DNA of 64,000 bases from Macrolepiota albuminosa (GCA_027475525.1 JAMWFC010000132.1:543074-607073); one strand, 5' to 3'; shown: positions 45,935 through 57,655, numbered from the stretch's first letter. Translations and numbers: made by a program. The notes: generated by a model not told the origin, from the sequence alone.

Positions 45935-48225
45935 ATGCCGTTTGAAGACACGATGACCAGCCTTCCCTCTGAGCAGCATGCTAGGCAAGAAAAGCCGTCC
46001 CAGGCCGGAGAGTCGTATGCAGCTCAGTCGACAGCAAAGCTACCAACACAGAACATGGACATCCCCTCGCCAAAGCGTGACCTTCGCTTCTGGCTTGTCT
46101 TCGTATCTCTATGCTGCTGTACGCTTCTCTCAGCCATTGATCTCGTATGTATTTTTTGCATACTTCTATGCACGATGGCTGAAACACACACTCTTTGCTC
46201 TCTTGTCAGGCAGGAGTGAGCACTGCGGCGCCGACGATTGTGCACGCTCTCAAAGGCGATGCCTTTGCTTGGATCTTCTCTGCTTACGCACTCTCCTCAG
46301 CTGCGTGCATACCCCTAAGCGGTAATCTAGCGGAAATCTTTGGCAGACGACCTGTCCTCCAATCTGGTATTATGATCTTCATGGCTGGCTCGGCGATCGC
46401 GGGCGCGGCGCCGACGATGACCGTCCTTATTGTTGGGCGGGGTGCGTGTCATATAGTTTGGTAAAAGTACGCTCAACTGGTTTGTTATAGCTATCCAGGG
46501 GGTAGGCGGAGGCATTATTCAGTCGTTGTCAGCTATTGTAACGGCTGACCTCGTGCCATTGAGGGAGCGTGGGCTGTTTACAGGTATTACTGGCTTGTAG
46601 ATCGATCTGTTCTTTCCTATTCCAGTATTATACTAACCATGCCCTGACATTGACAGAATGTGGACATTGGGTTCGGCAATCGCACCTTTCATAGCTGGTG
46701 CTCTGTCAGAAAAAGCTAGTTGGCGGTGGCTTTTTTGTCCGTCTTCCATTTTATGTTTTCTGCGTCAATATATGAATTATCTGCTACCCAGTCATCAACC
46801 TCCCACTCAGCGGAGTGGCTTTTGGCGTTGTGACACTATTCTTGCGGCTTAAAACCCCCAGACAAGCCCTACGTACCAAGTTCTTCAAGATCGATTGGAT
46901 GTAAGATCCTGTGCATGAGATGCGGCGAATTAATCGATTTGACCTTCTTTCCTAGCGGGAATATATTGATCATCACATCAGCTTGTTCATGTATGCTTGC
47001 ACTCACATGGGGTGGAACTGAATATTCCTGGTCATCTTATCAGGTTCTCATCCCACTCATCCTTGGTATTGCGGGACTGGCATTTTCTCTACTCTATGAG
47101 GCCAAATGGGCGAGTCAGCCCGCGGTTCCGTGGATTGTGCTCGCGAATCGGACAAGTATCAGTGGGTGAGTGTTCGTTAGAAATATGGCTATATACATTG
47201 GTTAATGCGGTTTTTGATCTTAGATACATCGGGACTTTCATTTCTGGAATGGCAAATATAAACATTGGATGTGAGTCTATCATTTTCCACATTAACTATA
47301 GAAATTAACACGCCTGTAGACTATCTGTAAGTATCGTCATGTCTCACCTTTCAATTCTCGTTTCGATTGACGTGCCTAGGCCTACCTGGTTCCAAGCTGT
47401 ACAGGGGGCAAGCCCCATCACAGCTGGACTTCGTTTTATGCCCTGGGCTGTATCAATATCTGGCTTTGCGATTGTCGGAGGTGTTATCGTAGCAAAGATT
47501 GGGAAATACAAGCTTATCGTTAGTATCTCTCTGACAATTACCTGTAACGCATTCTCACTCCCGTCTGGCTTTGTAGAATCTGATTGCGTGGTGTATCCTG
47601 CTTATTGGCACGGGATTGTTAATCACCTTGAAGCTAAAGACATCAATAGGGTTGTTGATCTTGTATGAACTGGTTATGGGCACTGCTGGCGGTTTGTTAT
47701 ATACATCTTCAGTACGCCGGCGACTTCAAACTCAAACCAATTCCCCATGCTGACCAGCCTTGATCAGTTTGCTGTCCTCTCACCTCTTCCTGTGACAGAA
47801 AATGCACAAGCAGTTGCAGTCCTCACATTCTCGCGTGTTTTCTCTCAGGTAATGTCAGTTTTTGGCAATATACTGTGATACATACAAACACCACAGCTCA
47901 GGCATGGGGAGTAGCCATCGGCGGAACAGTTTTCCAGGGCGCCCTGAAGCGAAAGTTACCTGCCAGTCTAGTTCACCAATTTCCCACCAATGCCGATATC
48001 GTCTACTATATCGTCCCTGAAATTTCAACGTTGTCTGGCCCTTTGAAGTATGATGTACAACTGGCATTTCTGCAGAGCTTTCGTACTTTATGGATCACAG
48101 AGGAAATTATGGTTGCAATCGGTGCTCTTACAGTGCTCTTTATGAAGGATCTGCCGTTAAGGAGGACAGTGGATGAGGATTGGGGGTTAGAGACGAAGCA
48201 CAACGAGGGAACAACAGAGAAGTAG
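45935..48225 (+). CDS. MFS multidrug efflux transporter (DHA2/DHA14-like), 12 exons
   Basis: Exons: 45935-46144, 46210-46441, 46491-46596, 46657-46736, 46792-46900, 46956-47165, 47224-47270, 47320-47326, 47380-47518, 47577-47711, 47768-47848, 47902-48225. They sum to 1680 bases, 559 residues, with no stop, and every junction keeps phase. Introns are 49-65 bp with GT-AG ends. The start MPFEDTMTSLPS gives a hydrophilic N-terminus of about 50 residues before helix 1 (FWLVFVSLCCCTLLSAIDL). MFS motif A is GNLAEIFGRRPVL after helix 2. VGRAIQGVGGGIIQSL and WTLGSAIAPFIAGAL correspond to helices 4-5, and GYYLPTWFQAVQG is the family signature near helix 8. Length and motifs fit 14-helix drug:proton antiporters of the plasma membrane. 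Substrate not predictable. This is the only clearly intact host gene here. Confidence 0.92.
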
Positions 48226-49749
48226 GCCCTGACATGAGATTTAACAGACCAGCACGAATGAATTATGTCATAAAGGTGAGACCACACAATGAAGGTGGGA
48301 AATGAGAATAGTGTACTGTAGTTGAACATGTATCTGTTCACCGTGAGAATCATAGTTCTAGTACTACCAATGATCTATAAATGTTGTTGTAAGATCAAGT
48401 CAATGTGTACTGCATCTTAAATTTAAGGTGTGGGTATTAATTAGCTGTACCGTTCTGTTGAGGAGACTCAGAAGTTACTTACACCTGTGCCTATAGATAA
48501 GTAATCATATGTTTTCTGTGCATCTATTTCCATGACACCTCAATCACTGCCTTTATGTTCTACAGGTATAGACATATTTACATTCAGTGCTTTACAATTT
48601 TATTATTACATATTTTTGCTAAATTCTTGCATAGTATCAGTATCATCACAGCTCCAACCTCCTTTTCAGCATCACAGATTGCAGCTCTTTCTGCACCCAA
48701 GGCTCCACTTCCTCTCACATTGCAAGTGTCTGTAAGGGGACACTTAATGTCTGGAGAACTCCTTCCACAGAGCTGGTAGTGCAAGTGACAAGCAAGAGTT
48801 GAGCAAAGAACCAGCAAGGCTAACTGAGTGGTTGAACATCACTAAAAAGCTTACAATAAGTTCAATGGATAGGCCTGAACATTGCTATTGTTCAGTCTGG
48901 AGATATTCTATTCACAAGTTGCCTTTATATACTATATTGGTGGCTGTTCTATTACTAATACTGTCCAACTAATCAGGCCCCAGTATCTATATCTATATCT
49001 ATAGTCAGTTTTGACAGTTTCTGACCTATTACTAATACTGTCCAACTAATCAGGCCCCAGTATCTATATCTATATCTATAGTCAGTTTTGACAGTTTCTG
49101 ACTAAGGCTGACAAATACTTGCCTTTTTCATTTGTTTTTCGGTCAGTTTTTCAGTAGAAAAGAAAAAAAAATATTAATTAATGAAAAAGAGTATATATTA
49201 AATATTTCAATCAATAGGGATGGGCCGCTGCAGTGCACGGCAATACCAAGGTCTACAGTAGAGTTTTGTCAATGACTGTTTATAAAATTGAATAGTCAAA
49301 AAGAGACCAATAGCACAATTACCGAAGCAGAGAAAGAAATTTTAGCTACTATTTATATGAAACTTGAGCTCAAATTTAAATAATGTAGAGTAAAATGAAG
49401 TTTTAGTCCTCAGTCACTCGATATAAGGTAGTTGACTGAGATTATATTATCTGTAGAATAAAATGAAGTTTTAGTCTACAGGGAGTCATAAGCCAATATA
49501 TTGTAAGGTAATGTCAGATCTACTTACCCTCAGTCACTCGATATAAGGTAGTTGACTGAGGGTATCTACCTGGTATCCTATAGTAAATAAGAAAATAAAA
49601 TAAGGTTTAAATGCAAAGACTGGTAAATAAAGATTGCACACCACTATGGCACAAAAAAGAGAAAAGACCCAAAAAGGAAATTAGAAGTAACAATGACGTA
49701 CATCGAGGGATGGTGTAAGTCATATCTCAACAAATGAGTTGAGCTTTTG
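48226..49749. other. Intergenic AT-rich region left of element D
   Basis: No gene recognised. It contains an exact 77-bp duplication at 48949/49026, a TATATC microsatellite within it, and two copies of a small palindromic unit at 49408-49440 and 49525-49564. Confidence 0.5.
49525..49564. repeat. 40-bp unit with 12-bp perfect inverted ends
   Basis: TACCCTCAGTCA at one end is the exact reverse complement of TGACTGAGGGTA at the other. A second copy with 8-bp arms (CTCAGTCA/TGACTGAG) is at 49409-49440, with the same 16-bp centre. The copies sit in partly duplicated flanks (TAAAATGAAGTTTTAGTC precedes or neighbours both). Confidence 0.6.
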
Positions 49750-49921
49750 TGTAACAATATACGAGTTGAGTTCAGTTCCTTAGTGTTCCAAGTGCGTATG
49801 ACCCAATTCTATAGCAAGAATGGCAACTACACAAGCATAGGGACTGGTAAAGGATAAAGACTAAAGAGTTACTATAACAAGTGTGACCAAATCATAGGCT
49901 GTGACAGCCTACTCTGTTACA
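49750..49921 (-). repeat. 3' LTR of element D
   Basis: 172 bp, containing TAGGCTGTGACAGCCTA, a perfect 8-bp palindrome around one base, near its right end. Confidence 0.85.
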
Positions 49922-51402
49922 TACCCTCCTTTGAGATTAGATACCAATCTGAAAGAAGAAAAAAAAATTCCTACAGTGGTGCTCACTCCAGTAATGTACT
50001 CCTTCATTGCTAAGGCTCCTTCATCATCCATTGTGTCTGCTCACCTAGTCAGGTTGTCCTCCACTCCATATAGTCATTCCATCCTCCCCTCCCATGCACC
50101 CCTTCAAATTTTGTGCTGGGGTCCACCTTTCCCTCCCCTCTCCAAGAGAAAACTCTTGGATAGATCAAAGTTGACACTAATAGCATCAACAGGGTGGGCA
50201 GAGCACATCCTCCCCTCTCCAAGAGAAAACTCTTGGATAGATCAAAGTTGACACTAATAGCATCAACAGGGTGGGCAGAGCACATTGGCTCTGCAAAACA
50301 TCATAAAAAAGGGTGGAAAGAGTAGGAGAACAGAGTCTTGATGCTCATATGCAAATATGGAATACATCCATATTCACCATTATCTCCAGCCTCTAGACAC
50401 TCTAGCAGGTTGCACACAGTCAATTATGAGCTAGTAGGGCAAGCACAAGAAGGAAGAGATGCTGAGGAGATATGAATGGAGTTGGGTAGAAGTAATCATG
50501 TCATAGTTGATTGAACAGACAAAAGTCCACTCCTTCGGATTACCTCAAAGGCCTCCTCAGAATAACATCAAAGGTGTGAGGCATGTATAAAACAAAATAG
50601 AGCTGATGAATAGTGTTAAAGAATGACATAGTGAAGATGGATAGAGGTCAGATCCATCAGGAAATGAGTATAAAGTTGAATCAATTATGCAAACTGTGCA
50701 GATGCACATAGAGAAGGTGCCAAGCTAGACACCACAGCAAATCCTGGGACAATAACTGAGAGATGGACTGGATCGTTGATAAGGACAGGAAGTGACTATA
50801 AATGTGTCACAGAAATGGTCTAGAAAAATCCTGAGACAGAGGTTCCCCATGAGAATAAGGGGGAAGGAAGTAATGGACAAAGATGATGACATCTAGCAAG
50901 AACCATGGACTGAAATAGTATAAACCTAGATACTGTTGGAAAGGGCATGTTGAGGCACATTTAATGCCATAGGAATTGAGCCAAACAGTTCTATAGATTG
51001 TAAGATATCTGCAAAATAGTAAAAATACCACAACTAACAACTTTGAGCTAGCACCATGGTCTGGATTGGGTCGATTGTAAGATATCTGCAAAATAGTAAA
51101 AATACCACAACTAACAACTTTGAGCTAGCACCATGGTCTGGATTGGGTCAATCATGGAGCTGTTGGAAGGAGTGAAGCAATGTGCTTTCAATGGCACTAG
51201 AATCAAGGGAATTAGTGCAGTGGATTGTGAGATATAGACAATTTTGTAAAATATTGAAAATCCAGAGATGGAGGAGGGAGTGAAAGTTGAGGGCCATCCA
51301 GGTATCAAAAGGATTCTGGACATGAGGAGATCACAATGGTACAGGAGATGGGGCAAACTGTGGCCTTGCTCCCAAGCTATGACCCAATCTTTATGCCAGC
51401 TC
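49922..51402 (-). other. Internal region of element D, non-coding
   Basis: No identifiable protein on either strand. Short minus-strand ORFs (50807-51091, 51111-51356) have no retroelement motif that I can confirm. Exact 77-bp duplications at 50132/50209 and 50996/51073 inflate its length. It ends with AGCTC, the target duplication of element C. Confidence 0.6.
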
Positions 51403-51714
51403 TGTAAGGGCGACCTCCGGAGGTTGCGGCACTATCACACAACTGGCAGAGGGAAATCCAAAGTATATTAGAGCCAGTAACGACAGTACAATCAATAACT
51501 AATCACCTGGCAGAGGGAAATCCAAAGAGAACAAGTCTAAGGATTCCTCTGCCAGTGCGGCACATCAGTACGGGGGCGGACAGGCGTGGGAACGACTGTA
51601 CAGTATCCAACGGCTAGCTCCGGGAGGCCGGGAGAACTTCAGGGTGCGGGAAATGCACCGGAGTTCTCCGGAAACTCCAGAAAAGGAAAGACAAGAGTGA
51701 GGAGTCCCCTGACA
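51403..51714 (-). repeat. 3' LTR of element C
   Basis: 312 bp, TGTAAGGGCGACC to CCCTGACA. It contains a 20-bp direct repeat (CTGGCAGAGGGAAATCCAAA) twice, spaced by about 60 bp, and a GC-rich right half. Confidence 0.95.
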
Positions 51715-51726
51715 TCACCCCCCCTT

Positions 51727-54700
51727 CTAGGGTGCGGCGTCTCGACGTGCTGGGTAGAAGAACTCGTGGATGGCCTGATCCGCTAGAGAAAGGGGGTAAA
51801 CTCCCCGTATGGTTCGTGGGGCCTCAGGGTGCCGGCGGTGGAAGTCCCAGGTGAGAGCCGGGGCGTGGACGTCTTCAGATGGCTCCCAGGAGATGTCTTC
51901 GATACCGTAGCCCTTCCACTTCACCTTGTACTGTAGCTTCCCACGGAATAGGCAGCTGTCCAAGATCTTCTCCACTTCGTACTCCACCCTGCTGTCTGCT
52001 AGGACTGGCGGTGGCGGCGGCAGTGCTCGTCGCCCGGGGATGGGGTCTTCCAGGGCTGGAGAAAGCTTGACCACATTGAAGACCGGGTGGAGTTGGCGCA
52101 TGCCCGCAGGCAGCTGGAGTCGGTAGGCTAGGGGCCCCACCTGATGCTCAATGGGGTATGGCCCCAGTTGATGATGAGACAGCTTCTTTGAGGGTCGCGT
52201 GGTGGAGATGTCGGAGGCATCCAGGAATACGCGGTCTCTGGGCTTGTACTTGGGAGCTGGTGTCCGGCCCCGGTTGTAGTATCGTGCCATGTCGTCCTTT
52301 GCCTTAGTTAGCACAGCCTTCGCCTCCTCCTGTGCCTTCTGCATGCGATCCACAAACTCGTTGACCGATTCGTTCTCTGACCGCCGTGTGCGTGGCTCAA
52401 AACCCATCCGGGGGTGCCGCCCCATGTCAAGGAAGAAGGGTGATACCTGCGTCGAGGCATGGACATGGTTGTTGTACTGGAATTCCGCCTCCGGCAGGAG
52501 CTCATCCCAGTCGTCCTGACGCTCGTTGCAGAATAGCCGCAGGTATTGCTCAAGCTCCTGGTTGACACGTTTGGTCTGGCCGTCGGATTGTGGGTAGTAG
52601 GCAGTGGAGGTGTGGAGCTTCACATGCAGGAGGCGGTAGAGCTCCCGGGTGAACTCCGCAACGAACTGTGGGCCCTGGTCGGACACGTATGCATCGGAAA
52701 GACCGTGGAGTTTCCAGACATTCTTCCAGTACAGGTTAGCGGCACCCATGGCGGAGCAGGTCGTGTGGGTCGGAATGAAGTGAGCCCGTTTGCCATAGAG
52801 GTCCACGACCACCAGGATAGTGGAAGCTCCACAATGAAGTCCATGGAGGCCACACTCCACCGTTCTGCGGGCGTCGGCAAGGAGTGCAGCTGACCAGTTG
52901 GGAGACAGCGCTGGGGCTTGGTCCGGAGGCAGAGATCACAGGTGCTGGTGTAGGAGCCTATGTATGTCGACATCTGGGGCCACCAGTAGTTCCGGGACAC
53001 AAGTTCCAGCGTCTTCCAGCACCCGGGGTGCCCAGCAATGCGGGAGTCGTGGTGTTGCTCAACAATGCGTCGCCAGAGCTCTGGGTCGTTGGGTACATAG
53101 ATGCGGCCGCGGTAGGTGAGGAGGCCGTCTTGGAGACTCCACTCATTGGCATGCACTGCCTTCGTGCCCGTGGGGCGATGAGACCGTAGAGCCAAGGTGG
53201 CCTTGGCCACAGAGTCCTCCTGCATCCCCTCCCGGTTTCCCCGACGGATATCCCGGAGAATGTCGACCTCGTCTCCCTGGGCGGATATCCCCTCCAGTGC
53301 CCGGATGGCGAACAGCTCCGGTCGTAGGAGAGTGATGTTGTCGTTGTCTCTAGCCCCGGAGCCATGGTCGGCATGCCTGGATAGGGCATCGGGCTTCCCC
53401 ATTGACCTCCCCGGCTTGTGATGCAGTGAGAAGTCAAAGTTGGCAAGGTAGAGGGACCACCGGGCCTGGCGGCGGTTGAGCTTCTTTGCTGTCCGGAAGT
53501 ACTCCAAGTTCTTGTGGTCTGTCCAGACTTTGAACTTGTGCCGGGCCCCCTCCAGGAAGTGGCGCCACTCCTCTAGTGACCGGATGATTGCCAGCATCTC
53601 CTTGTCATGGATCTCATAGTTCCGCTCCACAGGAAGTGGCGCCACTCCTCTAGTGACCGGATGATTGCCAGCATCTCCTTGTCATGGATCTCATAGTTCC
53701 GCTCCATGGCATTGAGGCTCTTAGAGTAGAAGGCCACTGGATGCCACTTGCCATCCCCCGGGGATTGCTGGGACAGGACGGCGCCGGTAGCAAAGTTGGA
53801 GCTGTCTGCCTCGACTCGAAAGGGCTGATCGTCATCTGGGAAAAGGAGCACCGGCTTGGAGGTGACGGCTCGCTTCAGGGCATTGAAGGCCTGTTGCTCC
53901 GCATCACCCCAAGTCCAGGCTGCCTCCTTCCGGGTGAGGTCAAAGAGGGGCCGTGCGTGGTGGGAAAAGTCCTGGATGAACCGCCGGTAGAAGTTGGTGA
54001 ACCCCAGGAAGGCCTGTACTTCCTTCTTGTTCTGGGGCTCTGGCCACTGCGTAACACTGGCCACCTTCACCGGGTCCATCTCTGCCGTACCGTGAGAGAT
54101 GATGAGCCCGAGGTACTCGATCTGAGTTTTCTCAAACTCACATTTCTCCGGTTTGAGGTAGAGCTGATACTGGCGGAGGCGGTCTAGGACTATGCGGGTG
54201 ATCCGGCGGTGCTCCTCTAGCGTCTTGGTGTAGATGAGGATATCGTCCAGGTACACACACACCACCCCATCTGCGATGAGGTTCCGGAATATGTCATTCA
54301 TCATGGTTTGAAAGGTGGCGGGGCTGTTGGTGAGCCCAAAGAACATTACCAATGGTTCAAACAGGCCCCGGTTTTCATCATGGTTTGAAAGGTGGCGGGG
54401 CTGTTGGTGAGCCCAAAGAACATTACCAATGGTTCAAACAGGCCCCGGTTGGTCCAAAATGCAGCCTTCCACTCGTCTCCCTCCTGGATGCGCACATTGT
54501 TGTAGCCCCAGCGGACGTCCAACTTGGTGAAGTAGCGTGCACCCCGGAGGTTGTTAATGAGTTCTGAGATGAGAGGGAGCGGGTAGCGGTTCTTGATGGT
54601 CATCGCATTAAGCACACGATAATCTTGGACCAACCGGAGGGTGCCATCCTTCTTCTTGATGAAAAACACCAGGGAGGCCATCGGCGACTTTGAGGGTCGA

Positions 54701-55398
54701 ATTCTTCCAGTTTCAAGGTTCTCCCGGAGGAAGGCATCTAGTTCATCCTGCTCCTTGGGCGCCAGTGGGTACACCTTGCAGTTGGCCGGCTTCGAGTCTG
54801 GTAGGAGCTCGATGGCATGGTCCCACTGCTTGCGCTCCGGGAGAGAATCAAACGAGGCCTTGGAGAAAACATCCTCAAAGTCATGCAGGTGGCCCGGGAC
54901 GGTATCCCGGAATGGGCGAGGCGAGGTATTGGTGGCGAAGGCCTGGGCCAACCGTTGGGAAGTGGTCTGGCTGGCCCGGATCTCCTCTGCCGATGGCGGC
55001 AGACGCAACGCTGTGGCATAGATGCGGTCCCCTACCTCAATGGCCTTGTCTGGTAATTCCGGGTCCGGGACTGGCAGGAATTCTCCTTCGTGACCGTCTT
55101 CCGTGGTGGCCTCTCCACCGCTGTGCCTGTCGTCCTCATAGAGGGCCTCTCTATGAGGGAATGCCAGGGGCGGAGGATCCAACAGGTCGAGGTCGGCGAA
55201 GGGGATGTGTCCTGCCCGGCAGGCCCGGATGGCTGCGCGTTCCTGCACAGCGGTGCGCCGCTCTATCCTTGCCTCCTTGGCACAGGTGGCACAGCGTCGG
55301 GGGCACCGACTCATGCTCACCTCTCCAGTAGTCCAGTCTATCTCCGGGTTGTGCTCCCGGAGCCACGTGTATCCCAGGATCATATCCTGCTTTCCCAA
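51727..55398 (-). pseudogene. Pol of element C: RT, RNase H, integrase, chromodomain
   Basis: From 55398 down: end of protease (LGKQDMILGYTWLREHNPEI), RT (KKKDGTLRLVQDYRVLNAMT, FFGLTNSPATFQTMM, VYLDDILIYTKTLEEH), RNase H (VEADSSNFATGAVLSQ, YEIHDKEMLAIIRSLEEW, TDHKNLEYF), integrase zinc region (HHDSRIAGHPGCWKTL, CDLCLRTKPQR), core (SMDFIVELPLS, YVSDQGPQFVAEFTREL, YYPQSDGQTKRVNQELEQYL) and a classical chromodomain (YEVEKILDSCLFRGKLQYKV then KWKGYGIEDISWEPSEDVH). Exact 77-bp copies at 54302/54379 and 53553/53630 split the frame; collapsing both makes 55398-52620 one frame. A genuine shift remains near 52820-52860 between the first integrase Asp and the rest. Chromodomains of this class bind methylated histone H3 tails and bias insertion to heterochromatin. 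Confidence 0.93.
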
Positions 55399-55990
55399 GC
55401 TGGTGACTGCGAAGGTGGCATGCTCGGCATGGGCCCAATAGCGCAGAACCAGGTCTACAACGGCGTGGATGGAGCCTGCTTCATTGGGGGTACCATCAAT
55501 ATTGTAGACCGGAATTGGGGAAGGGAGAGGGCGAGTCGTGAGTTGGTGTCAGGCCACGTAGTCAGCATCCACAAAGAGCCCGGTGGCTCTGGAATCTAGA
55601 AGAGCAGTCATGCTCCGGGTCTGCTGTGTGTCAGTTGTTTCGACCTCCACCTTTAGTCAGAGCGAGTTGGTCGAGGGTGTCGAGGCTACCACGTAGCGCC
55701 TCGGAAGGCAACATTGCCAGGCAGGGATGCGGGGTCGAGGGGGCCCGGCAGGAGGAGTCGGTGAGGCTGGGGGGCTTTTAGATACGTTGAGGGGTGGGCT
55801 TACGATTGTAGGTGCCAAAGTGTCCTCAGGGGTTGTATTGAGCTCTTCTATGGACAGACATACAAATCGATTTGCACCAAGCGACGAGGTGCCAAAGTGT
55901 CCTCAGGGGTTGTATTGAGCTCTTCTATGGACAGACATACAAATCGATTTGCACCAAGCGACGGGGGTGTACTCTTCACCCATCGCTCCT
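55399..55990 (-). pseudogene. Protease region of element C
   Basis: In the -1 frame relative to Gag, the segment runs from GFLEERWVKSTPPS through NRFVCLSIEELNTTPED to the protease MTALLDSRATGLFVDADYVA. The catalytic DSG has become DSR (Arg codon at 55590-55588). TGA codons occur in the linker shortly upstream of the protease and after DADYVA. An exact 77-bp duplication (55810/55887) lies in the linker. A run of five T just before the Gag stop lies where the frames overlap, but it is not a canonical slippery heptamer in the Gag frame. Confidence 0.75.
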
Positions 55991-57235
55991 CTAAAAATCC
56001 TCCGGGCTCCCTCCTCCCGACGCATCCACACTCAGCTCCTGCTCCCAGGTCTCCAGCAGTGCCGTGTCAGGAGAGGGGGCTCCGGCTGCGTCCTTGGCTG
56101 CCAGGAGCTGCAGGAGTAGCTCTTCCTGCTCCTCCAGGGCTAGGTAGCGCACCTCGAGGCCAAGCGGGCAACGGCATGCAAAGTGGCTGGGGGTGCCGCA
56201 GCGCCGGCACAGAAGAGGTAGGTTGGCACGCTGGCAGGAGGAGTTCACATCCATAGGGGCCCCCAGGGGCAGTGTGGGCCTGGCAGAGGGAGCAGGGAGG
56301 CTGGGAGGGTGGAACACAGCTGCTATAGGACGGGGGAGAGGGACCTGGGGACGCGGGGCTGTTGCCGTGGCCGGAGCTTGGCGCAGGCTGCGCTTAAGTT
56401 CCATGAGCTGCCACTGGTCCCAGGCCACTCGGTACCAGGAGGCGACTTGGTTGTCGGCTGGACGTCCTTCTGCAAGGTTGTCAATACGCTCCATCAGAGT
56501 GGATTGGAGCCCTTCCTGGAAGGTGAGGCAGAGTTGCAGTCCATCAGGGTACCCGGCCTGCTCAACTAGTGCCCGGAAGGAGTCAATGTATTCGTCCAGC
56601 GAGCGCCTTCCTTGTCCATATTGATCCCTGTCCCGGAGGACCAGCGCAGCTGCCTTGGCTGGGTTCCGGGGGAAGAACTCGTCCCAGAACTCCTGCTCAA
56701 ATGCGGCCCAGTTTGCAAACCCTGCAATGCCTCCGGGGCGTTGGAAAACCCGCAGTGCGTAGGTGGCCGCTCTCCCAGACTTCATGTAGGAGAGAACCCA
56801 TGCAATTTTCAGGTCGTCCGAGATGAAGTTGTCCTCGCAGAGCTGGATATAGGTGAGGCACGACTGTAGAAATCATTCTCCGGTCACGCAGTCGCCATCA
56901 TAGGCATCTGGGATTGCCGGTTGGGGGAGGAGCGCACGTGGGGTCCCTTGGGTCCTCAGAGGATTCGGAGAGGATGGCTGAACAGCGGGGGGCAGTGCCG
57001 CTGCTGGGGTTGCGGTAGCAACCAAGGGAGTGGTGTTGAGATGCTCTAGGAGTGCCCGGAGGGAGTCGGAGATGGTTTCAGTGGTTTGTCGGAGGGTGGA
57101 GAGTTCGGCGGTGTGGTGAGTGAGGGAAGCTTGAGTAAGCTGCACTTGAGCCTCTAGGTGGAGCAAGCGAGTCCAGGCTTCATCCTGAGGAGCTGTAGCA
57201 TCCGGAGGAGTGTCTGAAGAGGCAAGCTGAGACAT
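55991..57235 (-). pseudogene. Gag of element C
   Basis: One frame from ATG at 57235 (MSQLASSDTPPD) to the TAG at 55991, broken by a TGA at 56873-56875 where GER-FLQSCLTYIQL would be expected (CGA to TGA). The N-terminal about 90 residues contain a predicted coiled coil (LLHLEAQVQLTQASLTHHTA). The capsid domain follows (LCEDNFISDDLKIAWVLSYM to LTFQEGLQSTLMERI), and a CCHC knuckle (CRRCGTPSHFACRC, near 56180) lies near the C-terminus. Length of about 414 codons is normal for this clade. Confidence 0.88.
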
Positions 57236-57330
57236 AGAAGGTCCAGATGCTTAAAACTGGTGGAGAAGCAGCAGATAGGAGCCAGAGAATTCTTCTGACG
57301 GCTATGGGGGGCTTCCAGACCGGAATTAGA

Positions 57331-57341
57331 AGACTTGTTCT
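57331..57341 (-). promoter_or_regulatory. Self-complementary primer-binding site of element C
   Basis: Two bases inside the 5' LTR the minus strand reads AGAACAAGTCT. The LTR on the same strand contains AGACTTGTTCT (57479-57469), its exact 11-nt reverse complement. In Tf1-type chromoviruses the first 11 nt of the RNA fold back to prime reverse transcription at this position. If C works the same way, its transcript starts at 57479 and R-U5 is 57479-57344 (136 bp). Confidence 0.7.
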
Positions 57342-57343
57342 GC

Positions 57344-57655
57344 TGTAAGGGCGACCTCCGGAGGTTGCGGCACTATCACACAACTGGCAGAGGGAAATCC
57401 AAAGTATATTAGAGCCAGTAACGACAGTACAATCAATAACTAATCACCTGGCAGAGGGAAATCCAAAGAGAACAAGTCTAAGGATTCCTCTGCCAGTGCG
57501 GCACATCAGTACGGGGGCGGACGGGCATGGGAACGACTGTACAGTATCCAACGGCTAGCTCCAGGAGGCCGGGAGAACTCCGGGGCGTGGGAAATGCGCC
57601 GGAGTTCTCCGCAAACTCCGGAAAAGGAAAGACAAGAGCGAGGAGTCCCCTGACA
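57344..57655 (-). repeat. 5' LTR of element C
   Basis: 312 bp, 96.5% identical to the 3' copy. The inferred transcription start at 57479 splits it into U3 of 176 bp and R-U5 of 136 bp. No TATA box is evident 25-35 bp upstream of that start. Confidence 0.95.

Larger units (their letters stand above)
51403..57655 (-). mobile_element. Ty3/gypsy chromovirus C, TSD AGCTC
   Basis: Two 312-bp LTRs (51403-51714, 57344-57655) with 11 differences, 10 of them transitions, are flanked by AGCTC at 51398-51402 and 57656-57660. On the minus strand: 5' LTR, self-complementary primer site, Gag, protease, RT, RNase H, integrase, chromodomain, polypurine tract (AGAAGGGGGGGTGA, 51728-51715) and 3' LTR. It is about 6.0 kb after collapse of three 77-bp artefacts, standard for the group. 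It is inserted in element D and is a different lineage from A and B by LTR, Gag and integrase sequence. Several stops and at least one true frameshift make it inactive. Confidence 0.94.

Noticed and set aside
49922..51402. Ty1/copia coding remnants inside element D
   Set aside because: Some minus-strand peptides faintly recall copia integrase, but no diagnostic motif could be confirmed.
55620..55670. TGA-CTA in the protease linker of element C as a readthrough site
   Set aside because: It is followed by A, lies inside a domain linker and fits CGA decay; it also warns that TGA-CTA alone is not proof in A and B.
55980..55996. Programmed -1 frameshift between Gag and Pol of element C
   Set aside because: Pol is in the -1 frame and a T5 run precedes the Gag stop, but the heptamer is not canonical in the Gag frame and the copy has other mutations; a simple indel is equally likely.
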